A stretch of 64,000 nt of DNA from Candidatus Aquidulcis sp. (GTDB taxonomy: Bacteria; Chloroflexota; Anaerolineae; UBA4142): NCBI GenBank assembly GCA_020723345.1, contig DYJA01000020.1:1-64000 (forward strand). Direction: 5' to 3'. The notes under the pieces were generated by a model. The model ran no database searches. It saw only the letters and a list, made by a program, of their open reading frames with translations, and was not told the DNA's origin. Below are positions 51,519 through 59,498 of this stretch, in pieces. The first letter of the stretch is position 1. Each line of letters starts with the position of its first letter. The position numbers and the translations under genes were made by a program.

Positions 51519-53195
51519 TTATTGCGCTCGGAAACGATAAATCGCGAACGGGAGTTGGCAAAACTCGATCCGCATTTCGCGCAGGCGGTCGTCGTCCAGA
51601 TATTTGTGCGACGCGATGACGAGCCGTGGTTTTTCTGACTTTGGCAATGCTTGGGCGAACGACAGATTGAGCGGCGTGTTTTTCAAAAAGTCCACGTTGG
51701 GTTGGTAGAGCAAATAAACCACGTATTGCCGACTTTCGCCCAGATAATAGCGCGCTTCGTCTACCTGCGCCTCGTCCAGTTGTTCGCCGGTCGCGGTGAA
51801 GAAAACGTACCGCGCCAAGTCGAGATACGACGGCATTTCCTTGCCGCTAAGCACAGCGGCGTCGTCGAGCGCGGGACCGAGCGTGAAGAACGAGAACGTG
51901 CCGCCGTACCCTTTTCGCAATGCTTCGTCTTTGGCATTTGGCACACCGCGCATCACGCGCCGCACGCGCTCGGCGGTGATCGTGTCCGCGTAATCTTCTT
52001 GCTCGACCAAGATGAATTTGCGATTGCCGCCATCCTCCGCGTTGAGCGCGAGAACAGCGTGTGCAGTTGTACCGCTACCAGCGAAACTGTCGAGGATGAT
52101 GTCGTCTCCCTTGGTTACTTGCTGGATTATATCTCTAATTAGGTACGGAGATTTTGGATTCGCGAATGAAATTTTTCCCATTACTTGCTTATAAATCCGA
52201 GTGCCAGTATCTGTTGAATGCAAACTGCTGAGCCAAAACGATTTTGGTTTGATAGTCTTCAATCCACCACCAATAAGCATAGGGTCTTTCTGAAAAACAT
52301 CATACTCATCCCTGCCTTCAACTTTACGTGCAACTAACTCCTCGATACGACCCGACGAAGTGTTTTTTCCCCAGCGCCACCGTCCATCAGTACCATCAGA
52401 AAGTTTTGGCAAAATCTTAATGTCGGATTTATCCGAACGTTCCAATGCCAAAATGTTCATTGCTTCATTGTAGCAGAACGGGTAAAACATTTCGGGGCGG
52501 TCTTCTCGTTTGGATCCAGCACCACGTTTTCTTAATCCCTGCAAGCGATAGAATTCTCCATTCTCATCGCGTTCTGTATATTCGTCTTGATATTCTTCTG
52601 GAATCGGCAGTCCATATGTCTCAAAAAGTGGACTCTTCCTATAAACTAAGAGATACTCGTGAGCCGTTGCGATGTACTTGTCATCACTTCGCCCCTTAAG
52701 GTTGTTAACGACTGTGATATCCGCAACAAAATTTTCTTCTCCAAAAATCTCGTCCATCAAGGCGCGCAAGTGATGGACTTCGTTATCATCAATCGAAATG
52801 AAAATGACGCCATCCTCGCGCAGGAGTTCGCGGAGCAACACCAAGCGGGACCACATCATACACAGCCATTTGTCGTGGCGCGTCAAATCCTCTTTGTCCA
52901 CAACAGATTTTAGCCACGCGGCGTGCATCGGACTATTCACGTTATCGTTGTAGACCCAGTTCTCGTTGCCGGTGTTGTACGGCGGATCAATGTAAATGCA
53001 CTTGACCTTGCCAGAGAAGGAAGGCAACAATGCTTTGAGCGCGAGCAAGTTGTCGCCGTGAATGATCAGGTTATCGCTCAAATTCGGCTTGCTTTTCGTC
53101 AGCGATTTCTTAGCGTTCGGCTTCAACTGGCGATACGGCACGGTCAAATGATGCGTGCGGACGATGCTTTTGCCTTTGAAGTTGAGTGCGGGCAT
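51519..53195 (-). CDS. Type III restriction-modification N6-adenine methyltransferase, Mod subunit
   Basis: 558 residues, a beta-class N6-adenine DNA methyltransferase. IYIDPPYNTG near residue 68-77 is the catalytic DPPY motif, and DSFAGSGTTAHAV near residue 360-372 binds SAM. Between them (about residues 160-345) lies the target-recognition part; its DNA (about 52130-52760) is visibly AT-richer than the gene's ends and than the genome around it. The first 40 residues are Lys-rich. It precedes the Res gene by one base, the normal order. Confidence 0.92.
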   Translation of the reverse strand: MPALNFKGKSIVRTHHLTVPYRQLKPNAKKSLTKSKPNLSDNLIIHGDNLLALKALLPSFSGKVKCIYIDPPYNTGNENWVYNDNVNSPMHAAWLKSVVDKEDLTRHDKWLCMMWSRLVLLRELLREDGVIFISIDDNEVHHLRALMDEIFGEENFVADITVVNNLKGRSDDKYIATAHEYLLVYRKSPLFETYGLPIPEEYQDEYTERDENGEFYRLQGLRKRGAGSKREDRPEMFYPFCYNEAMNILALERSDKSDIKILPKLSDGTDGRWRWGKNTSSGRIEELVARKVEGRDEYDVFQKDPMLIGGGLKTIKPKSFWLSSLHSTDTGTRIYKQVMGKISFANPKSPYLIRDIIQQVTKGDDIILDSFAGSGTTAHAVLALNAEDGGNRKFILVEQEDYADTITAERVRRVMRGVPNAKDEALRKGYGGTFSFFTLGPALDDAAVLSGKEMPSYLDLARYVFFTATGEQLDEAQVDEARYYLGESRQYVVYLLYQPNVDFLKNTPLNLSFAQALPKSEKPRLVIASHKYLDDDRLREMRIEFCQLPFAIYRFRAQ

Positions 53196-53347
53196 AGTGA
53201 CTCCGGTTTGAAATCAAAAAACGCTGAGAGTGTGGTGGACGTTTCAGCGAAACGGTGGAGGAGGGGCTTGCGATCGGGATTATACCACAGTGCGGCGAAA
53301 GTGAAAAGTGGTTAAGATTTCCCTTTTTTGTTTCTCACCACGCGCGT

Positions 53348-53376
53348 TTGACGCGCGGCGCGTCTCGTTGTAAAAT
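53348..53376 (+). promoter_or_regulatory. Promoter of radA
   Basis: TTGACG (53348-53353), 17-base spacer, TAAAAT (53371-53376). The radA ATG is 75 bases downstream, so there is a 5' leader that includes a palindromic repeat. Confidence 0.85.
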
Positions 53377-53403
53377 AGCGGCGTAGAACAAACGTTTGTG
53401 GCA

Positions 53404-53436
53404 AAACCTTCCAGGTCTCGGAGACCTGGAAAGTTT
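53404..53436 (+). repeat. Palindromic repeat, ACCTNNNAGGT family (copy 4)
   Basis: A 14-bp stem (53404-53417 with 53423-53436) with one mismatch around loop TCGGA; arms ACCT-TCC-AGGT. Unlike the terminator copies it lies in the 5' leader of radA, between its promoter and ribosome site (GAGG at 53441-53444). Confidence 0.85.
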
Positions 53437-53450
53437 AACCGAGGTTGCGA

Positions 53451-54830
53451 ATGCCCCCCAAATCTAAAACCCACAGCAAATGGACGTGCCAGCAATGCGG
53501 CTTCGTCTCGACGAAATCGTACGGCAAATGCCCCGAGTGCGGCGAGTGGAACTCGCTGGTTGAAGCGGTGGTGACGCGCGCGGAAGAGAAAAAATCGTCG
53601 CTTGCCGCGCTCGCGCCGCGCAGTACGCCGCAAAAAATTTCTGACGTCGTCACGGAAGGTTTCGCGCGCATCCCCGTGCCGATGACGGAACTCGCGCGCG
53701 TCCTCGGCGGCGGGATTGTGCCGGGCTCACTCGTACTGATCGGTGGCGAACCTGGGATCGGCAAATCAACTTTGCTGCTGCAAATGGCGGCGACGCTCGC
53801 GCAGACTTCGCCGGTGTTGTACGTCTCCGGCGAAGAATCGGTGCAACAGATGAAAATGCGCGCCGAACGGCTCGCGCTCAAACCGGACGCGCTCTACCTG
53901 CTTACCGAAACGAACCTCGACGAAATTATCGCGCATCTCGAACGACTCACGCCGAAGCTCGTCGTGATTGATTCGATTCAAACGGTGTATCTCGAAGAAT
54001 TGACGAGCGCGGCGGGCAGCATTTCGCAAGTGCGCGAATCGGCGGCGCGCTTGATGCACGCCGCCAAAGAAACCGGCGTGCCGATCTTCCTCGTCGGGCA
54101 CGTCACCAAAGCCGGAGCGATCGCCGGTCCGCGCGTCCTCGAGCACATCGTGGACACGGTGCTGTACCTCGAAGGCGAACGCTTTCACGCGTACCGGCTG
54201 CTACGCTCGGTGAAAAATCGTTTCGGCGCGACATCGGAAGTCGGCGTGTTCGAGATGACGCAGGAAGGAATGATCGAAGTGGACAACCCGTCCGCCGCGT
54301 TTCTCGCCGAGCGCGCGCCGGGTTCATCCGGCAGCGCGATCGCGGTGACAATGGAAGGAACGCGCCCGCTCCTCGTCGAGATTCAAGCGCTGACGAATTC
54401 GACGGCGTTCGCATATCCGCGCCGCGCCGCGAACGGTTTCGATATGGGGCGGCTGCTTTTGTTGACGGCGGTTTTGCAGCAACGCGTCGGTTTGAAACTC
54501 GGCGCGCAAGATGTTTTCGTCAACGTCGTCGGCGGATTGAAGATTACAGAACCCGCCGCCGATTTGACGGTCGCGCTCGCGGTCGCGTCGTCGTTTCGCA
54601 ATCAGCCGGTCGCAGAAGACCTGGTCGTCATCGGCGAAGTCGGGTTGAGCGGCGAACTTCGCACGGTCGCGCAAGCGCAACGGCGTTTGATCGAAGCGGC
54701 GCGGCTCGGTTTCAAGCGCGCGCTTGTCCCGCAAGCGTTGACGCGGATGAAGGACAAACCCGAGGGCATCGAGTTGATCGGCGCGCGTTCGCTCGCGCAA
54801 GCGATGGAGGTCGCGTTGGTGCGAGGTTAG
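53451..54830 (+). CDS. radA: DNA repair protein RadA
   Basis: 459 residues. Zinc finger near residue 12-30 (CQQCG and CPECG), RecA-like core with Walker A GEPGIGKST near residue 101, the RadA-specific KNRFG motif near 260, and the C-terminal Lon-protease-like domain (about 290-459, GLKITEPAADL and GEVGLSGELRTV). RadA promotes branch migration in recombination repair. ATG at 53451 follows GAGGTTGCGA; a TTG two codons earlier is in frame. Its 3' end overlaps the convergent gene's stop by four bases. Confidence 0.97.
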   Translation: MPPKSKTHSKWTCQQCGFVSTKSYGKCPECGEWNSLVEAVVTRAEEKKSSLAALAPRSTPQKISDVVTEGFARIPVPMTELARVLGGGIVPGSLVLIGGEPGIGKSTLLLQMAATLAQTSPVLYVSGEESVQQMKMRAERLALKPDALYLLTETNLDEIIAHLERLTPKLVVIDSIQTVYLEELTSAAGSISQVRESAARLMHAAKETGVPIFLVGHVTKAGAIAGPRVLEHIVDTVLYLEGERFHAYRLLRSVKNRFGATSEVGVFEMTQEGMIEVDNPSAAFLAERAPGSSGSAIAVTMEGTRPLLVEIQALTNSTAFAYPRRAANGFDMGRLLLLTAVLQQRVGLKLGAQDVFVNVVGGLKITEPAADLTVALAVASSFRNQPVAEDLVVIGEVGLSGELRTVAQAQRRLIEAARLGFKRALVPQALTRMKDKPEGIELIGARSLAQAMEVALVRG

Positions 54831-56005
54831 AACGGGCACTCTGAAAGGAAGAGATTCGGCCCGCCTGATTCTCCGGCGGCGTTGTACGCTTTGACCTCAT
54901 ATTCAACATCTTGCGATTTGTTGAAACCGCTGGTGTCCGTGTACTGCTCCGAGTTCGCGCCCACCGTCGCGCGGAGCGACCATGCCGACCACGGCGAACT
55001 AGAATTCTCACGCAAGCGGCGATAGATCCGAAAGCCCGTTTCGTTGTTCGAATGGTCGTCCCACGCAATCCGAATCTGGTCAGGCGTCCCGCACGAACGA
55101 CTGACTTGACGCAGGTTGCTCGGCGCGGCAGGCGGTTGTTGCAGCGTTGGTGTGCGCGTGCGCGTCGGGGTATTGGCGGGCGGCGCGGGGTTGACGATGA
55201 TCGTGGCTTGACGCGTGACCGTGCCGCCGCAACCGGTCGCGGTGATCGTGTACGTCGTCGTCGTCTGCGGATTGATGACGCGCGAGCCCGGCGTTGCGAC
55301 GCCGCCGATGCCGTGATCAATCGTCACGCTCGTCGCGTTTTGCGCCGCGCCCCAACTCAACGTCGCCGACTGTCCGGCGATGATCGCGCTCGGCGACACG
55401 GTGAAGGCACCGATGACCGGCGCGCCGGGACAAACCGGCGCGAGTGTCCAGGTCGGCGTCGGAGTTATCAATCTCAGAGTCGGCGTGGGAGAAATCGTTG
55501 CGTCTCTTGGCGTGGTTGTGTGCGTCGGCGTGGGAGTGATGCTCGGAGCGGTCGGCGAAATTTCTCTGGGCAAAGTTGGCGTTAGCGTCGGCGCCGACGC
55601 GCGCGTAGGATCCGCGCCCGGCGCGGGACTAGAAAGTGTTTGACCGATGCTCACAAAGACCGGCGCGGAAACGCTCACCGCGCCGCTCCCCGTTGTCGCG
55701 CGCGCTTCGAGCCGATAGTTGCCGGGCTGCGTGGGGTTCCAGTTGATGCGGCAGGTCGCGAGCGTCGGCGCAGAATTTTCGCAGTTCATCGCGCCAAGCA
55801 GATTTCCGTTGGCGAGAAATTCCATTTGGCGCACGCCGCTCGCATCGCTCGCATGCGCGATCACTTGAAACGGCGCGACCGGCAACGTCGAGTGATTGCG
55901 CGGCGCATCAATCCACACGCGCGCGCCGCGCAGCGCGATCTGTTCCGGCTCACACCCGGCGAGGAGCAGCGAAAGCAAACCAAGGAGCGCGAATCTCGTT
56001 TTCAT
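54827..56005 (-). CDS. Ig-like/FN3 lipoprotein
   Basis: 392 residues with lipobox LLLAGC (Cys18). An Ig-like domain (about residues 28-120) is followed by a long Thr/Pro linker with TPT repeats (about 130-190), a second Ig-like domain (about 195-275) and an FN3-like domain (about 290-385; SNLRQVSRSCGTPDQIRIAWDD). No catalytic motif. It stands 2 bases after the stop of the gene at 56008, so the two are one operon. It is probably a surface protein for adhesion or binding. Confidence 0.82.
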   Translation of the reverse strand: MKTRFALLGLLSLLLAGCEPEQIALRGARVWIDAPRNHSTLPVAPFQVIAHASDASGVRQMEFLANGNLLGAMNCENSAPTLATCRINWNPTQPGNYRLEARATTGSGAVSVSAPVFVSIGQTLSSPAPGADPTRASAPTLTPTLPREISPTAPSITPTPTHTTTPRDATISPTPTLRLITPTPTWTLAPVCPGAPVIGAFTVSPSAIIAGQSATLSWGAAQNATSVTIDHGIGGVATPGSRVINPQTTTTYTITATGCGGTVTRQATIIVNPAPPANTPTRTRTPTLQQPPAAPSNLRQVSRSCGTPDQIRIAWDDHSNNETGFRIYRRLRENSSSPWSAWSLRATVGANSEQYTDTSGFNKSQDVEYEVKAYNAAGESGGPNLFLSECPF

Positions 56006-56007
56006 CG

Positions 56008-58617
56008 CTACCTCCCGCGGAGATTTCGCTCCGCCTCGTTGTTGTTCAAATTCAAATCAATGAAACTGAGCGGAATCAATTTGACGCGCACGCGATTGCT
56101 GACCGGTTGCACCGGCAATTCAATCGTCGCCGAGCCGCCGACCGGAATGGTGAGCATCTGTTCGTAACTGGAATTCTCATAGTTGATCTGCGCGAATTCG
56201 TTCAGCACGAACTGAGGTCCACGATTGCGAATGACGACGTGAAGGTTCTCGTCCGGCAACGCGTAGAGCGATTCCACTTCCAGGTCGGTTCTGACGCCGC
56301 CGCCGCCCGCGCCCGCGCCGGGATCGGGCGGGCCCAAACCATTCACCGTCACGTACGAAGTGAACGAGGGCCCACCCACCGGCAGACTTCCACTGCGAAA
56401 CGTCGCCCAGTCCATATTGCCGCGCAGCGCGATCGTCCGTGATTCAACCCAAATGGCTCCGCCGAAATCTTCATCGTTGACGATTTCAAAGCCGATGGTG
56501 AGCGTATCGTTTTCGTCGAGCGGCACGATGAACTCGCGATCGCTCGGATCGAACAAGAGGTTTGACCATGACGCGGTGCGACCGCCGCCCACGTTCACTG
56601 GCGCGCACGGCACTCCTTCGCCGAAACCGGGCGTCGGACAACCCCACCCGCGTCGTTGATCGTTCACGTAGATCGAACCCATTCCGGCGAACGTCCCGCG
56701 CACGATGTTTTCGAGCGTGTCGAACGTGACGCGCACGTACGCTTTACACGGATTGCCGCGCGTCAAAATGGATTCGCGGCTCTTGGGCGATTCGTGAGTG
56801 CCGAAGAACGCGGTCACGCGGTATTCGCTGTTTTGCCCGCACACGCGATAGGGCGCGATCGCGCCGCGCGCGCGCCCCGAATATGTCTCGGCGGCGACGT
56901 ACATGTTTTCCGACCCAGATTGTCCGGGGATCCAACGGCGCAGATAAACGCGAAAGCCGTCGAGTCGGTTGGTCGCGCCGGGACCGTCGCTGACGTACGC
57001 GTTGCCAACCCAGTCCCACATCAACGCCCAATTTTTCGCGCACAGATCGCGGTCTATCTGCGAAATGTCAATCTGCCCGGCAAATACATTGGACAAACAC
57101 CGCGCGATTTCCTCCGGACTGGCATCCAACATTCCGCTGAGATTGAACGGCGCGGGAATCTCCGCGTCGGTCAACAGCCAGTTTTGTCCGGCAGGCAACA
57201 GATCGCGCCGGTAAATGCGATACGTGAGCCGGAATCCGGCGACGCCTCCGCCCGGTTGACCACTCACGCCGGACGCGTTCAGTGTCAACTCGCGCCCGTC
57301 CCATTCCTCCGGCGGATGCTGTTTGGAAAATCGTCCGAGAAAATCAACCGTCACTCCGCGCACGCCCCAACATTCCCCATTGAAAGGCAACGGCGCGTCG
57401 CTTACCCAAATAATCGTACGCGCATTGTCTCCGGCAAAATGATCGCGAATGTCGTACGCGCCGCCGACCGGGCGAATCGTCGCGTCGCCTTCCGGAATGC
57501 GATCGTACAACCCGAGTCCGATTTGCGCGTAACAGTAGATTTCGCTGTACGGTCCGATCGTGCTGAGCGAATCCGCGCCGATCACCAACTCGACGTCGCG
57601 ACGCGTCCCCGCAGCAGGGCACACGGCGGCATTGACTGCGACGGTGTTGCTGCGCCCCCATTCTCCATGACCCGGCACGAGGCGCGTCACGTAGAATTGA
57701 TAATTTCCCGCGCGCGGCAGATCGCTCGTGAACTCGGTCGTGTTCGCGCCGACGATGCTGATGCGTTCGGGAATCGCGTTTGCCGCCGCGCGGCGAAAGA
57801 TGTGATACCCGACTTCTTCGGCGCTGGTGTCGGTCCAACGCAAACGGACGCGGCACGCTCCGATCAAGTCGGCGGTGAGATTTTCAGGACGCGTGTCCGG
57901 TCCGTATGGGCGATCACGGATTGGCAAGGGAGGACCAAAAATCACCGGTTCACGCGGTTGACCCGGTTGATCCGGTTGTCCGACTTGCCCTGGCTGCCCT
58001 GGTTGCCCGGGCTGTGCCGATGGCGTGGGCTGCGCGGGCTGCGCGGATGGCGTGGGCTGTCCGGGCGGGCTGGGCGAACTCGACGGCGTAGGTTGTCCGA
58101 CCGGCGTGGAGGTTGGCTGCGGAGTTGGCTCCGGTGTCGGCGCGCGCAGCCCGGGCTGCGCGATCACCGGCTCCGCGTTGACGGTGATGACGTACGACTG
58201 TCCGGCACGACTGTCGGTGCTGTACGCCACAAGGAAAATTGAGTGCGCGCCGGGCTGCGGTTTCCAATCGAACGCGGTCGGGAACGGATTGGTTCCGTCC
58301 GGCGCGGAACTCGCGCGCCCCTCGACGAATTGTCCATCTACCCACAATTCAACGCGCGCCATCCTTGTGGGATGGCGCGCGATGGCAAAGACCGTATTCG
58401 AATGATTCGCCCACACGCGTGCGCCGGGGGCGGGCTCCTGAATGCTGACCTCCGGCGTGCCTGCCTGCGCCGGCTGCGCCGCGTAGAATACGAGCGCGCC
58501 GATCAGAATGCACACCAACAGCGCGAGCAGAATAATCGGGAGCACGACGAGCCAGCCGCATCCACCGCGCGGGCGCGACGACGCCCTGCCTGGCAAACCG
58601 TAATTCGTCCTTGCCAT
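56008..58617 (-). CDS. Large exported Ig/FN3-type protein with collagen-like linker
   Basis: About 869 residues. One membrane segment (about residues 22-50) anchors an extracytoplasmic part: an Ig-like domain (about 55-150), a Pro/Gln/Gly-rich linker (about 155-230, GQPGQPGQ-type), an FN3-like domain (about 245-330), then a long region with several beta domains; a CARDB-like end (about 775-865) closes it. ATG at 58617 is preferred over 58620 because of the distance to GGAGG. It is followed by the lipoprotein gene at 54827. The function is unknown; domain types suggest extracellular binding. Confidence 0.8.
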   Translation of the reverse strand: MARTNYGLPGRASSRPRGGCGWLVVLPIILLALLVCILIGALVFYAAQPAQAGTPEVSIQEPAPGARVWANHSNTVFAIARHPTRMARVELWVDGQFVEGRASSAPDGTNPFPTAFDWKPQPGAHSIFLVAYSTDSRAGQSYVITVNAEPVIAQPGLRAPTPEPTPQPTSTPVGQPTPSSSPSPPGQPTPSAQPAQPTPSAQPGQPGQPGQVGQPDQPGQPREPVIFGPPLPIRDRPYGPDTRPENLTADLIGACRVRLRWTDTSAEEVGYHIFRRAAANAIPERISIVGANTTEFTSDLPRAGNYQFYVTRLVPGHGEWGRSNTVAVNAAVCPAAGTRRDVELVIGADSLSTIGPYSEIYCYAQIGLGLYDRIPEGDATIRPVGGAYDIRDHFAGDNARTIIWVSDAPLPFNGECWGVRGVTVDFLGRFSKQHPPEEWDGRELTLNASGVSGQPGGGVAGFRLTYRIYRRDLLPAGQNWLLTDAEIPAPFNLSGMLDASPEEIARCLSNVFAGQIDISQIDRDLCAKNWALMWDWVGNAYVSDGPGATNRLDGFRVYLRRWIPGQSGSENMYVAAETYSGRARGAIAPYRVCGQNSEYRVTAFFGTHESPKSRESILTRGNPCKAYVRVTFDTLENIVRGTFAGMGSIYVNDQRRGWGCPTPGFGEGVPCAPVNVGGGRTASWSNLLFDPSDREFIVPLDENDTLTIGFEIVNDEDFGGAIWVESRTIALRGNMDWATFRSGSLPVGGPSFTSYVTVNGLGPPDPGAGAGGGGVRTDLEVESLYALPDENLHVVIRNRGPQFVLNEFAQINYENSSYEQMLTIPVGGSATIELPVQPVSNRVRVKLIPLSFIDLNLNNNEAERNLRGR

Positions 58618-58706
58618 CATGCACCTCCTTGATGCAGCGCGGCGGCTTCGCCACGCGCACTCAGTTCCCGCGATTGGCGTCAAGACTTTTGATTTCTTTT
58701 GCGCAC

Positions 58707-58813
58707 ATTGTACTACAAACTCGGCGCAAATACAATGTCTGCGCGCCGGCGATTAGGGCTTTGTCAGAGTCGCGTACGTGTCTCATTGCGAGGAGCGCAA
58801 GCCCTAGCCGGCG
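58707..58813. repeat. Palindromes in the groES upstream gap
   Basis: A hairpin CATTGTA...TACAATG (58707-58737) and a second palindrome with GATTAGGGCTT and AAGCCCTAGCC arms (about 58746-58813). The latter contains TCATTGCGAGGAGCG, one arm of the family seen at 26499. Confidence 0.7.
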
Positions 58814-58840
58814 ATTACCTGAACGCGCAAGGGTGGAAAC

Positions 58841-58895
58841 TTGCGCGATTGGAGTTGAACGTTGCGCGGCTTGACCCACTAAAGCGTCGCGTCCA
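58841..58895. repeat. Dispersed repeat matching the polyferredoxin gene
   Basis: It aligns with 14514-14569 over about 55 bp with about eight differences. It follows a hairpin CGCGCAAG...CTTGCGCG (58824-58847). A frame runs through it from 58699 to 58926, but the repeat makes its reality doubtful. Confidence 0.75.
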
Positions 58896-58929
58896 GTGGT
58901 TATGGCACGATGACACGTGGCATTAGCAC

Positions 58930-58974
58930 CCGGACAGCACGACTGCTATCGAGTCGCTGTCCGGTTTTGCTTTT
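58930..58974 (+). terminator. Rho-independent terminator without an assigned gene
   Basis: Stem CCGGACAGC (58930-58938) with GCTGTCCGG (58956-58964) and the tail TTTTGCTTTT on the plus strand. The only plus-strand candidate upstream is the doubtful frame 58699-58926, so an unrecognised small gene or RNA may end here. Confidence 0.75.
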
Positions 58975-58983
58975 GGGCGGGGC

Positions 58984-59011
58984 TTGACAAATCAAAAAAA
59001 TCGTGTATATT
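58984..59011 (+). promoter_or_regulatory. Promoter of groESL
   Basis: TTGACA (58984-58989), 16-base A-rich spacer, TATATT (59006-59011). The predicted start falls at the edge of the CIRCE element. Confidence 0.85.
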
Positions 59012-59018
59012 ATGCACG

Positions 59019-59045
59019 CTAGCACTCTATAGAAATGAGTGCTAA
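59019..59045. promoter_or_regulatory. CIRCE element (HrcA operator)
   Basis: CTAGCACTC, 9 bases, GAGTGCTAA: the consensus inverted repeat with a single change at its first base. It overlaps the transcription start of groES, so the heat-shock repressor HrcA should control the operon. hrcA itself is not in the window. Confidence 0.95.
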
Positions 59046-59080
59046 TCCTATTCTCAAATCCTTGCAAGGAGGTTTTTGTT

Positions 59081-59389
59081 ATGGCAGAGAAGAAACTCAA
59101 AATGCGACCACTTGCGGATCGAGTGATCGTCGAGCCACTCGAAGGGGAAGAAAAAACCGCGAGCGGAATTTTGCTTCCCGAAACCGCCAAGGAAAAGCCG
59201 CAAGAAGGGCTAATCGTCGCGATCGGTCCGGGCCGCTGGGATGAAGATGGCAAAAAGCGCGTCGAGATGGAAGTTGCGCTCGGCGATACCGTCGTCTTCG
59301 CCAAGTACTCCGGCAGCGAGATCAAGATTGACGACAAAAAGTATTTGATCTTGAGCGAGAAAGACATCCTCGCCGTCGTCACCAAGTAA
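59081..59389 (+). CDS. groES: Co-chaperonin GroES
   Basis: 102 residues. It caps GroEL in ATP-dependent protein folding. [33 protein letters not shown] is the GroES mobile-loop region and [27 protein letters not shown] the C-terminal half. ATG at 59081 follows AGGAGG; it lies 36 bases after the CIRCE element. The next gene is groEL after 109 bases that are mostly taken up by a palindrome. Confidence 0.97.
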   Translation: MAEKKLKMRPLADRVIVEPLEGEEKTASGILLPETAKEKPQEGLIVAIGPGRWDEDGKKRVEMEVALGDTVVFAKYSGSEIKIDDKKYLILSEKDILAVVTK

Positions 59390-59397
59390 ATTCATTT

Positions 59398-59470
59398 TTG
59401 TCATTTCGAGCGGAGCGAGAAATCTCATGTAGAACCAGATTTCTCGTCGCTTCGCTCCTCGAAATGACAA
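59398..59470. repeat. Palindromic repeat between groES and groEL
   Basis: TTGTCATTTCGAGCGGAGCGAGAAATCT-type left arm and AGATTTCTCG...CGAAATGACAA right arm. Transcribed, it forms a long hairpin in the middle of the groESL message. No other copy of this exact family is in the window, but it shares the TCATT...GAGCG style with the 26499 element. Confidence 0.9.
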
Positions 59471-59498
59471 GCAGCCATTCAACTAGGAGGAATCACTT

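Noticed and set aside
57940-58090. Short repeated units that could suggest a CRISPR or minisatellite
   Set aside because: They encode the GQPGQPG linker of a secreted protein; units are short, irregular and in frame. No CRISPR array was seen anywhere in the window.
58699-58926. 75-codon plus-strand frame ahead of groES
   Set aside because: No ribosome site, runs through two repeat elements; its end just ahead of a terminator is noted as a finding but does not prove a protein.
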